DNA of 64,000 bases from positions 2,976,001 through 3,040,000 of the forward strand of contig JAUCEF010000002.1 of NCBI GenBank assembly GCA_033558025.1, in the 5' to 3' direction. Shown here in pieces: positions 53,994 to 63,712 of this stretch. The notes under the pieces were generated by a model. It searched no databases. It was not told the DNA's origin and saw nothing but the letters and a program-made list of their open reading frames with translations. Within the stretch, counting starts at the first letter, position 1. Every line of letters starts with the position of its first letter. This DNA is from Phytophthora sp. 'mugwort' (taxonomy: Eukaryota > Oomycota > Peronosporomycetes > Peronosporales > Peronosporaceae). The translations under genes and the position numbers were made by a program.

Positions 53994-54844
53994 TGAGGGA
54001 CCAGATCCGTGCACCGACAGCTGACGGCCACGGAAACACCGGCATCCTGGTGTTCGTGTCCCGTTTGAGCAAGATGGTGCGTCTTGCTCCGGTTAAAGCC
54101 ACAGTGACCGGGGAACAGGCTGCGAAGCTGTTCCTGGATGGTGTTTTCCTCCATCACGGTCTGCCGACAATTTTTACGGATCGTGACCTGCGGTTTACCG
54201 CCGCGTTCTGGCGAACGCAGTTCCAACTACTTGGAACGAGGCTGCACATGTCCACTGCCGATCATCCTCAGACGGAGGGGCAGACGAACCATGTTAACCG
54301 AGTGCTTGAGGACACTCTACGCAGTGTCTGTGCGGAGGCTCCTCGCACTTGGTCAGAACGCCTGCCAGTAGTTGAGTTCGCACTCAACAATGCAGTCCAC
54401 GCATCGACCGGGTATACCCCATTCTATCTGAATAGCTTACGCCATCCACGGGTGCCGGTCACTTTGCGAGGCAGCAGCCCGGCTTCAATTCTAAGTGGGG
54501 GAGAGGCTCGGAAAGCACTTTCCTCCCTGGTCTCGGATATGAGATCGGTTTCCTTGCGGAAAAAAGTGGGGTCTTTTATAGACACCAGGCTGAACGTAAA
54601 CAGCCGTGTCCGTGATGCCATGGCAGCGGCACAGGACAAACAAAAGGAGTACTCTGGCAAGAATGGAAGAGGAAACTTAAACGTGTTTAATGTGGGGGAT
54701 TTAGTCCTACTAGACACTAGGAACTTGCCACTCTCCACGGAAAGTTCCGTTGGGAGCAACAAGCTGAAGCACCGCTTCATTGGACCCTTTGCGGTCCTGG
54801 CCAGGCTTGGTGCGGCATTACAATTGACCTGCCTAAGTCGATGA
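53994..54844 (+). pseudogene. Integrase core of chromovirus B
   Basis: The frame has 283 codons without a stop and reads FVSRLSKMVRLAPVKATVTG, IFTDRDLRFTAAFW with the second catalytic Asp, and STADHPQTEGQTNHVNRVLE. The catalytic Glu should follow GQT as in GQTERVNR; codon 54287-54289 is AAC, giving Asn. Then come FALNNAVHASTGYTPFYLNS, the standard end of the core, and NVGDLVLLDTRNLPL, the GPY/F module linker. The HHCC zinc finger and first Asp are lost with the 5' part, so the enzyme cannot work. Confidence 0.8.
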
Positions 54845-55042
54845 CGACCCACCCGACGTTCTACGTGGGCCGTCTGAAGCGGTACCATGACCTGCAGGGC
54901 TCACAAACCCCAGCTCTACAAAGCGAGGCTGCGACCCCTGTCTCTGAGCGCACCCAGAGCCAGAAGCCCAGGTCCCTTGCGGGGCCGCGGAAGGGGCTCC
55001 ATACGAAGGAACCCCCGATGCACACGCTGAGTATGAGCCATA

Positions 55043-55642
55043 GTGATACAGCTGGGAGTACGCAGGAGGCGCTCCCGCCTGGGGCATAGGCCGCCGAAGG
55101 TCCCCAATGAGAGACAACTCCCGTTGGACTCGGTCCGGGGACCCTCAAAAGGCATCCAGACGTTGGAAATCTCGTCCACGTCATTCGTACGACGGTCGCC
55201 AAGTTATCGGCCAGACGATTCACGTCGTCACGAATCGGCCCAAGGACTCCAGCGCTCCCGGCCTGGGCGGCAGCAGCCCCGCCTTCACCAAGTCCAAGCG
55301 CAATCTCAAGCGCAAGGATTCGGCGACGAGAACGGTGTTTTCAACGACCCGAGGGGGAGCCGAAGGCAGCACACCAGGTCCTGTGCCGGACCAGAAGGGC
55401 GCGCCTCGTACTCGCTCTCGTCGAGGGCACCACCGCCTCTCCTCGACCGTAATGAGGAGACACATTACCACATGGAGCGTGTGCTCCAGGAGCGGAGCGT
55501 TTCTGGAAAGCGCCAGCTCCGCTTGAATTGGAGGGGGTACTCGGAAGCTGAGTGCTCCTGGGAGCCGTACGAACAGCTCCAGGCTGACTGCTCGAAGGCT
55601 GTCGCGATCTGGGAACAGAATCGGCGGCGGCTTCGTAAGTAG
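55043..55642 (+). pseudogene. Chromodomain tail of chromovirus B
   Basis: The frame ends with THYHMERVLQERSVSGKRQL, RLNWRGYSEAECSWEPYEQL and a stop at 55640. The pattern Y-x-V/M-E, a loop, L-x-W-x-G-Y and S-W-E-P is a chromodomain. Such domains guide integration to heterochromatin. The linker before it, rich in Arg, Ser and Gly, is out of frame with the integrase, and a stop at 54842 separates them. Confidence 0.72.
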
Positions 55643-55864
55643 TTCGGGATTTCTTGCCCGAACGGGGTGTGGTCGTAGAACCAAGACCATACCCGCGCTC
55701 ATCGTGAGCGCTAGAAGCGGAATGCTTGTGCAGTTCTCGAGAGACCTGCCGTCTGCCTACCACATGGCAAACTCAATACGCAGATCTCGGAGGTCAAGGA
55801 TGGCCTCCAGAGTGAGATCCTGCCGGAGAACCTCGAGTTGCCCTTGTGTGCAGCGCGTAGCTGC

Positions 55865-56804
55865 CTACTTCCAAAAGACGGCCTCGGCCTCTTGGAAAGA
55901 GTCACAGTGTGGGAGCATCACGGCTGGATAGCCCCACACAGGTCGCAGTCCCGACCGGAGCTCTGGCTTCTTTCGCCGGGTCGTGAACTGCTTGAGCGGG
56001 ATGTTGTGTGGTGCCAGGAGCACGCACCGAGCGATGCTCACGTTTTGGAACAGGGGCGGCTTGACCACCAGGTGGCGCTCATAAGCGTCTCGAGAAGCGC
56101 GCCCGCCAAGAAGAACGCGAGGCGGCTGGAGCTGACCCATGTAGGCGTCGGCTCCGTGGGACCCTTCAGGAAGGAAGTACTCGGGAGCGTAAGGCGGTTC
56201 CCCACGAACAGATAACGAGTACTTCATAAGCGACCGGGTCGCCGGGGTCCGCACTCCCTTATGACGAGCTGCCTGGTACTCCGGCTGCTGCCAGTAGGGA
56301 TAGTTGGAGATCGCTCGGCCGACTTGGACCTCTTCCTCCTCGTCAGAAGAAGAACTGAAGAGGCCCTTGTTCGTGAGCGTGAGGATCCCATACCCTTCAC
56401 GGATCGGAGATCTGGAAGCAGCCCGCCGCTTACGGCTGACTTCCGAGGCTGCTGCAGCCTTAGCAGCCTTGACGCGGGCAGTTGCCTCAGCGAGTGCCAA
56501 GTTCCTAACTGGAGTACGAGGTTTCTCTTCGTCCTACTCGGGTTGCCGTCAGACCCCTTGACGAGCGGGATCTAGTTATAGCCCCAGAACATGGTAGACT
56601 TGTCCGACTCCTCCTCATAGTCCAGGAGGAGCTCAGGGTCCTCCTCAGGGAATTCAGGTGCCTTGGGGTAACCTTGGATGCCACCTTGGTGGATCTCTTA
56701 GCGGCAGAGCCTTTGTCGGACGACTTAGATATCTTAGCCAGCTGCATGGAAGCAACAGGCTTGACAGGCATTTTCGCACCGCTGCCAGACCGAGGCTTGG
56801 TCAT
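55865..56804 (-). pseudogene. Antisense ORF at the 3' end of chromovirus B
   Basis: This runs opposite to the polymerase, between chromodomain and LTR. Frame 55865-56500 has 211 residues with GRAISNYPYWQQPEYQAARH and YSLSVRGEPPYAPEYFLPEG; an N-terminal part in another frame (56505-56804) gives a Lys/Ser-rich start MTKPRSGSGAKMPV. A frame change near 56500 splits them, and the acidic EESD-type stretch in the third frame may join them. The Tyr/Pro/Trp-rich part looks like a real protein and not a shadow. Similar antisense ORFs between pol and the 3' LTR exist in some plant gypsy elements. Function unknown. Confidence 0.5.
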
Positions 56805-56982
56805 TCTTAAGGCTGACGTGGAAGCCGAAGAAGAAGAAGAAGATCACACGGAAGTGCTCAGGCTCAAAAGAAAATGAGCCGGCTTCGGAAACCAACCGCA
56901 GCGAAGTCGATGTAATACGACTTTGATAATGGAAGACGGAGATTTCCTTTCACGCGCCCTGGCTGGTCGGTAAACCGAACCT

Positions 56983-56995
56983 AAGTGGGGGAGGA
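56983..56995 (+). promoter_or_regulatory. Polypurine tract of chromovirus B
   Basis: AAGTGGGGGAGGA directly before TGTAAC marks the plus-strand primer site and so fixes the left edge of the LTR. Confidence 0.75.
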
Positions 56996-57376
56996 TGTAA
57001 CGGGGTTACATGAAGAGTGCCAGGTCACTCTTCAGAGCAGATGTACCCAAGTATACTAAGTGATGTGGCCAAACATCACTATGACGTCGACGGTAATGAC
57101 GTCATGGATAGGTACCACAGAAAGGGTACAAAGACCTCAGAGCCACTTAACAGGGTAACATCTAGGGAACATTATAGGTGACTAATAGTTAGTATGTAGA
57201 TGCATTAAAAGGGGCCACCTATAAATATATTCAGTCTTAAATCTACCTAATTTTGGTAACAGTCCCACAGGCTAGGGACTAGTGAACTGCCGTTCACTGA
57301 GCGTTTGTATACTCTCCCGAAGTCACACTACTGTGCGCAAGGTGTTGTGTCGTCCGTCACACTTGTAGTCAATCCC
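56996..57376 (+). repeat. LTR with TATA box and CRE-like sites
   Basis: Starts TGTAACGGGGTTACATGAAG. It holds two TGACGT sites, at 57082-57087 and 57097-57104 (full palindrome TGACGTCA), and a TATA box, CTATAAATA, at about 57219-57227. The right edge is uncertain because gag of the next element starts almost at once. No second copy is visible in the window. Confidence 0.62.
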
Positions 57377-57379
57377 ACA

Positions 57380-58850
57380 CCTGAGTCTTCGAGCTATTCC
57401 TAGGTGAGGATGGAGCAGACAGCGTTTCTAACCTGTCCCAGAGCCAGCAAGACGCGCTTAAAAACCTTATGTAGTTGCTCGTCCCTGAGGGCATAACGCA
57501 TCTTACTTCGCAAGGACCGGACGCGGTGATGGCGCGTTTGGAGGCATTCTCAAGATACGAGAATGCTCTGTTGGGTAAGAAGGACATGATGATGTGGTGT
57601 CGGGAATGGATTGAGAATGCAACCGCCCTCGTTGCCGCCGTTGAAGACTCGATTGTCGTGGCCCCGTTTGGAGAGGACGAAGGTTGAGTATACGACCGGG
57701 CGCTGATTGGTCAAATAAGACCGTGGACGTGTCCCATAACGGGCCGTGTGCACCACATGACATCAGCAACGGATGGTGACCACTAGTCGCATCCGGATGG
57801 TATCTGGACAGCCACCTGTCGAGGCTTCGGTGAGCAGTCGCCGAGATTTCGGTGGTTACATAACGGACGAGTCCACATTAGATATTTAATATGAAGCTTA
57901 GGAAATGGTAGATTAAGCGATAAGCACCTTCGTGCGCAACTAACAGAACAGCTTTTCCTCCCGATCGCACAAGAGTTAAGTCAGACTGCGGTAAGTGTCC
58001 GCAGCGTCTGGTCCCGCTTCATCGCAGAATGATCTCTGTCGGTGGACACGGTGGATATTTGAAGTACGTGTTCATCCACCCAGCAGCGCCAAGAGACCAA
58101 GAAGAAGCGTGACGAAGCCGAGCACCAGGGACGAGTACGTCCGACCCAGGAGTGCTAAGGAAAGCCTCCGTCCACAACAACCTGCTGGAGTCTTGCTCCG
58201 GCCTCTCGCTAACGGCTGAAAGGTCCAGGGCCATTCTTTCTGAGGGCCAGCGAGGTTACCGGAAGTGTGCGATAGCAACCATGCCTTTGCTTGTGGCTAG
58301 GGCTGTTGGAGAGTTCGGTTCATCTATCAACGAGTCAAGGCGCATAGGGTCACTTACGAACCCGGCTACGGCAGAGCCAAGGTCTTCAGGCCGAAGCTTC
58401 GCCCCATATTCGCTGAGCCCAGTGGATAAAGCGTGTGTTGTGTGTAGGAAGCACTGGCAGATAAATTCTGGCGCGTTCCTACACGACAGTGGACTTCGTT
58501 CAGGAGTTGCAAACTCTGATCGGCGGAATGGTGGCTGATCCTCTGCGAGATGAGGTGACGGTGACAGTCTTTATGGAGGGCCTCTGCACGCGTGGTCAGG
58601 ACGGAAGTCTTCCGGTCTCACCCTTCATTTTTTGAAGAGGCCGTGAGAGTGGCGTTGAACGCCTAGTTCAACTTTAAGTCGTCTCGACTTGGCTGGGGCG
58701 TAGCTAACGTCACGCCGCCCGACGGACCGGTCCCTATGGACCTCAGCTACGGTGACGATACAGAAGCTGAGCTTCATGCTGCTGGGCAGCGTATGGGTGT
58801 TCGTCGGTGCTTCGTCTACGGAAGCACCACCCATTTGAGGGAACCAGCCC
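57380..58850 (+). pseudogene. Gag of chromovirus C
   Basis: The start reads SNLSQSQQDALKNLM and, after a stop, DAVMARLEAFSRYENALLGK followed by KDM. Near 58490-58590 a second part reads VDFVQELQTLIGGMVADPLR, the retrotransposon gag core. The part near 58736 begins PMDLSY and continues GVRRCFVYGSTTHLREPARR, a decayed zinc knuckle whose second Cys is Tyr. Frame changes separate the parts, so a complete capsid protein cannot be made. Confidence 0.65.
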
Positions 58851-59089
58851 GTCGCTCAGGTCGCGTCAAGATCCTACGAGCCTTCGCTCTGCATCGAGCC
58901 AAGCAATCGGTTTGTAGCGGGGAAACGGTGACACTCAGTAGGCGCCGGGGCGCCCTGCTGGGGAAGAACTAAGTTCTGTTGAGACTCATGGAGGTGGAGG
59001 GCAACAGATTCCAACCCCGGAGAGAGCCGTACGCTCTAAAACTGAACGTGTATGCAAGCCGGGCTTGTCGTTGAGGCGACGACGAAGGG

Positions 59090-59439
59090 CTTTGAGAAGT
59101 CATGGATCATCTTGATCGATCCGGAGCGTCGGGCAACAACGCTCGACGTTCCACGACGGAAGGATGTCAGCAGTACGCTGAACCACTCGGAGAGCGCAGG
59201 GGTGGCATCATCACTGTTCGACTAGCGACGGGACCCGCGTCACGGTGCCCAAGGTTCCTGTGAACCTTGGCGTGAAGTTTCTCGACATCGATAGAGTGGA
59301 ACACTGTCTGGTCCTGGACCTAGATTCGAGGTACGACCTCATCCTGTGCATGGCATGGATGGAACGTCATGAGCCATGGATTGATTGGAGGTCGAGGACT
59401 TGGGCGCAACGCGCTTTACTCCTGGTGGAGCTTTGGTGA
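59090..59439 (+). pseudogene. Aspartic protease of chromovirus C
   Basis: The active-site part reads LDRSGASGNNARRS (59112-59150), where the family has a D-S-G-A-S core; the residues before SGAS are disturbed by a frame change. From 59245 the frame continues with VNLGVKFLDIDRVEHCLVLD and SRYDLILCMAWMERHEPWID, with IL-C-M replacing the usual IL-G-M near the second motif. The protein would process the polyprotein. Confidence 0.6.
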
Positions 59440-59587
59440 GTCATGCACCATCCCCTGCTAGGAAGCAAAAGCGCTTTTGGCGCGGGCACTGAACCAAGTC
59501 GGTCAATGTGTTGGACATCGGAGTATCCGAACTTGGAAACACTGACGGGGTCGAGGTCAAAAGTCCCGAACAGTGCTCGTGGGCTGT

Positions 59588-59880
59588 GCGTGGGGCGGCC
59601 GGTAACGCGCTGGGTGACACAGGTGACATGTGTCACGACAACGACACTCATCATGATGACGGTGTGTCGTTCCGCGCCATGCGTGCGTGGCCGGCAGTAT
59701 GCCGAGGCATCAAGGCCGCGGCCTTCAGGATGCATTCGGGGCGGCGGTAACCCGATGGGTGCGACAGGTGACATACATCACGACGACGACACTCATCACG
59801 ACGACGAGTTGTCGCTACACGCCATGCGTGGTGTGGCCGGCCGTGGGCCGGGCCATCAAGGCCGAGGACCCACTGATAGA
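59588..59880. repeat. Tandem duplication with His/Asp-rich codons
   Basis: Two units of about 150 bp, each with GACAC/ACGACACTCATCA, GCCATGCGTG and GGCATCAAGGCCG or close variants, lie head to tail in the protease-RT linker. Both could encode a HHDD-rich stretch (HDNDTHHDDG and HDDDTHHDDE). Confidence 0.6.
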
Positions 59881-60528
59881 GGTGACGTGGCACGTAATCC
59901 ACGGGGTGGAGACTACGAGCATTGCAGCTCTGCGACCTTTGTCGGTCAAGACATACCAGTCTCGGATTAAATGCATACGGTGCAAGCACCTGGAGACGCA
60001 GCTGATGTGACTGTTAGGACCTCTCCGAGGCAAACCGTCTCAGAGGGGAGAAGGCTACGACGCCGAGCGTCAGCCATGAAAGGCAGGGCATCTGATGCGT
60101 CTAGCATGACGAGTGAAGAGACTCCTGGGGATATCGAACAGCTATATACACTCGTCAACGGAGTGGCAGGGGAAGTCGATGGCGACATCAGTCTCGAGGC
60201 TATGCCCACTGCAGACGCTCTTTTGGAGCTGGACGAGATGTCTATTGTCGAGTTCGGCGGTGCCTTGAGGGCCGCCGAGTTAGCCGGATTGGTCATTCAA
60301 CGACTTGAAGAAGGGTTAAACTCGTCGTCACTTTTGGATAGAGAAGTCCTTGAACAAGAAGGCGCGGAATGCACAGGCAGAATCCTTGATCCTCAAGGGC
60401 CCCTCGGATACGTACTACCTTTTGGGGAAGTAGTATCAAGACGTGACCGCGGGAGAACCTCCCACGAGGCTACCTCCGGATCGAGCTGTACGTCATGAGA
60501 TCCACCTGTTCCTGGAACCAAATACTGC

Positions 60529-61068
60529 GTGACACGACAGTGGCCTTTGCCACGAGAACAGTGTGACGTCATGGACGCGTTCTTCCGTGCTAAGCACGAG
60601 GCGGGTATGGTGCGCGAGAGCAAGTCTCCACACTCAACGCCTACGTTCTGTGTCAGAAAGCCGAATGGCAAGTGGCGAATCGTTCGTGCTGTCAATAAGC
60701 TCAACGCGACCACCATTCCGGCGCAGACGCCTAATCCTAGGAAGGACGTTCTCCAGAACAACATGGCGGGGTGTACGGTGTACACTGCCCTCGACTGGGT
60801 CGATGGATACAATCAATTGCTCATGCGAGCAAGCGATATTCCACTTACGGCGGTCGGCACTCCGAGCGGTATGCTCTGGGGGTGGCTAGTAATGCCCCAA
60901 GGGCTGTCGAATGCGCCTGCGACATTCAATCGTCTTGTGACGCAACTGGTCTGGCCCCATGGGGCGTATGCTCAGAAATACTTTGACGATATATTCGTTT
61001 ACAGTCGTGCGGAGGACGGAAAGACTGAAGTGCAGAACCACATTGAGCACCTGCGAGCGATGCTCTAG
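60529..61068 (+). pseudogene. Reverse transcriptase of chromovirus C
   Basis: A 180-codon frame holds nearly the whole RT core: SPHSTPTFCVRKPNGKWRIV, YTALDWVDGYNQLLMRASDI with the first Asp, WLVMPQGLSNAPATFNRLVT, and QKYFDDIFVYSRAEDGKTE with the catalytic Y-F-D-D. All active-site residues are present, unlike the other elements here. The thumb follows in shifted frames (61068-61320), and the frame does not join the protease upstream, so the full polyprotein is broken. Confidence 0.82.
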
Positions 61069-61320
61069 TGCATGCGCACACACAAGTTGAAATGCCATCA
61101 TTGACAAGTGTGTCCTTGGCGCTGAAGAGATCCCCTTTCTGGGATGCTTCATTCGGAATCGAGGTCCTGAGCAGATCCGGCTAAGGTCAAGACCATTGTA
61201 GACTGGCCGGTTCCAAACAACCAGAAAGACTTACAGAAGTGGCTTGGCCTGGCCAATACTTGCACAAGTACAGCAAGAACTATGCTGAGGTAAGGCCATT
61301 GTCCAATCCCCTTAGGGAAG

Positions 61321-61926
61321 ATGTGGACTGGTGTTGGGACACCGGACATCAAGCGGCTTTTGAAGCCATTAAGGATAGTCCTTGAGGCGTCGATCCTGGC
61401 GCTGCCAGATCCCGATGGTTCTTTCAGTTTCGTTTGTGACGCGTCGGACTTTGCTATCGGCAGTGCGTTGTTGCAAGCAGACGTGGAAGGGCGTGATAAA
61501 AACATGATCGCGTTTGAATCTCGCCAGCTTACGGCTGCTGAGAAGAACTACTCAGTTCATGACAAAGAGCTACTTGCGATGAAGTATGCGCTCGTCAAAG
61601 TCAGGGTTCACCTACTCGACTCCGACCCGTTTGTGATCTACACGGGTCATGCGTCGCTACACACTGCGACACAGTCGCCTCATCACTCTCAGATAATGAC
61701 CCGTTGGCTCTCCTTCTCTGCGGAGTACAATTTCGAGGTGAAGTACAAGCCTGACAGACAGAACGTTTTGGCCGATGCATTATCGCGCAGGCCAGACTAT
61801 GAGACCGCTCACGTCGCGAAGGTGACTTCGACTGTGACAGACTTGATCCGCGTTGGATACGCGCGTGACGAGGCCTGCGTAGCTCTGCTACATGCGCTAG
61901 GAAGTGCGTGCTATTTCAGACATTAA
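61321..61926 (+). pseudogene. RNase H of chromovirus C
   Basis: The frame reads FSFVCDASDFAIGSALLQAD with the first Asp, KNYSVHDKELLAMKYALVK with the Glu, and FVIYTGHASLHTATQS, where the usual YTDH is YTGH. So the third metal ligand Asp is Gly. The tail VKYKPDRQNVLADALSRRPD is typical, with the last Asp kept. It degrades the RNA strand of the RNA-DNA hybrid. Confidence 0.8.
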
Positions 61927-62029
61927 ACTGTCAGCGCAGTTGCCCGCAAGGCTGCATCGATACACCTTCGATGATGGCCTATTGTACTACGGTCCTGGTT
62001 CTGAAGATACCTCACATGTCGTCATTCCT

Positions 62030-62830
62030 CACGGAAAGGATCGCTAGTATCGTATCCTTTATGAGACGCATGATACCCCATTTGGTGGTCATTTCGGTCG
62101 AGAGAAGACCTACAGCTCGGTGAGTTCCCACTACTGGTGTCCGAAACTTTTCAAGGCGATCAGTACGTATGTACGCATGTGTGAGACGTGTTAACGGGTA
62201 AAACCCTCACCACACTCGGCTGTGCCGTTGGAGAGCTTGCCTGTATCCACAGGGTGTTGGCAAACCATGGGTATGGACCGTGTTCGGTCTGACGGTGGGA
62301 AACACGTGGTCTTTGTCGACCGATTGAGCAAGATGGATCATTTAGAGGCGGTGCCGGACTCCATCGATGGAGAAGGAATAGTCACGCTGTTCATGTATCG
62401 TGTCTTTCGACAGCATGGTCTGCCAGAGGCAATTGGCTTGGATCAAGATCCCCGTTTCACGGGTAAGTTTTGGACGTCGATCATTAAGGTGCTCGGCACT
62501 CGACTCGACATGTCCACAGCGGACCATCCGCAGACAGATGGTCAGATGGAACGCGTGAATCGCCTTGTTGAAGACATGTTTCGGAGTGTCTGTGCAGACA
62601 GACCCAAGCAATGGGGCGCCATGCTCCCACTCGTTGAGTTTTTTTTTTGCATTGAACAATGCGATGCATGCCTCGACAGGCTTCATCCCGTTCTACTTGA
62701 ACAGTCTCACACACCCTCGCGTCCCGCTGACGCCACCACCCGTGGTTTTGGGTTTATTGAGGGAGGGATAGCCGATGGGCTAGCTGATACTAGCCAGCTG
62801 CAGTTCGCAAGCAAGTTGACACGTTCGTGT
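62030..62830 (+). pseudogene. Integrase of chromovirus C
   Basis: The first Asp is in TMGMDRVRSDGGKHVVFVD, the second in AIGLDQDPRFTGKFW, and the Glu in STADHPQTDGQMERVNRLVE, so DDE is complete. After LPLVEF a run of nine T at 62640-62648 shifts the frame; the other frame continues ALNNAMHASTGFIPFYLNS. Upstream, near 62080-62200, the HHCC region is only partly visible (MCETC). The T run may be decay or a read error. Confidence 0.78.
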
Positions 62831-63099
62831 CAACGCCTTTAAATGTCTTACGACAAATACGCGATGTGATGGCGGAAAGCCAAGATGTTCAGAAGGACAG
62901 GGTGATGCAAAGGCCAGAAGCAACATTGAAGTGTTTAAGGTCGGTGACAACGTTCTATTAAACGCTAAAAATCTATCTAAACATGCAGTGTCTGCGGTCT
63001 TTAAGACCAAGTTGCGCCTGCGCATCATCGGATCTTTTAAGGTCGTGATACGAAGGGCCTTGCGTACACGCTCAATCCTCCGAAGAAGATGCATACACA

Positions 63100-63425
63100 C
63101 CCCGTGTTTACTTAGGCTTCCTTATGCCATATCGAGACCCGGCTCGGGTGAGCGCGAGGACTTGGCTCCACGGCCGGTGGTGGCCGAAGTGCTGAATGCG
63201 CACGAGGAGGTCCAGCTGACCACGTAGTTCAGCGAGCGAACGGTCCAGCGCTTCGAAGCGACGAGAAGAGGACTGCTCCGAGAGCTCCAGGAGCTCCAGG
63301 CGGTTGGCAACCGAGGCAGGAGACTGCAACCAGTCGATTAGATGATACACGACATCGATCTCGTTAGCGAGACGGTGACGGTGACTCGTCGCCCACTGCA
63401 GTGAGCCGAACAGGGTCTGCACCCG
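63100..63425 (-). other. Antisense ORF in the 3' linker of chromovirus C
   Basis: A clean minus-strand frame of 104 codons (63108-63422) with LLELSEQSSSRRFEALDRSL and AELRGQLDLLV, a predicted coiled coil. It lies opposite to the polymerase, between integrase and chromodomain, and its layout suggests a transposon protein fragment. It may be chance, as the plus strand here is also open in parts. Confidence 0.3.
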
Positions 63426-63712
63426 CCTCGCTACCGCTGGCAGATCACTGCGACTCGCTGCGCGAGGATCCAGCTGGTCATCGACCTCCTCTGCCGTTGC
63501 TCGATGAGCAGAGAGCTTCCCACTATCATGTGGAGCGCATAGTGGCGCGGCGCCGTCGCCAGCATCTTACCCAATATCTCGTGAAGTGGAGGGGGTATCC
63601 TCACTCACAGAACGCCTGGGGTACGAAGTTCCCCTCCGGCAAGATTGCCCTGACGTCATGGACGCTTTCGATCGACGCGATCAACAGCTCCCCAAGGGCC
63701 GCTTCGCCTTGA
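63401..63712 (+). pseudogene. Chromodomain of chromovirus C
   Basis: The frame reads LLDEQRASHYHVERIVARRR and QYLVKWRGYPHSQNAW, where the family ends in SWEP. The continuation in the second frame (63586-63720) reads LRQDCPDVMDAFDRRDQQL, so a one-base change lies after NAW. The domain would bind methylated histone H3 and steer integration. The element's 3' region continues to the window edge. Confidence 0.72.

Larger units (their letters stand above)
53994..57376 (+). mobile_element. Chromovirus B, 3' half only
   Basis: Begins within the integrase, at DGHGNTGILVFVSRLSKMV, directly after gypsy copy 2, and runs through the chromodomain, an antisense ORF, a polypurine tract (AAGTGGGGGAGGA, 56983-56995) and an LTR. 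The gag, protease, RT and RNase H parts are missing. Either it was truncated and then joined, or copy 2 and chromovirus B recombined at about 53993. Confidence 0.8.

Noticed and set aside
54833..55223. Overlapping minus-strand ORFs opposite the chromovirus B linker
   Set aside because: Low-complexity Pro/Gly/Ser composition typical of shadows; not like the separate antisense ORF at 55865-56804.
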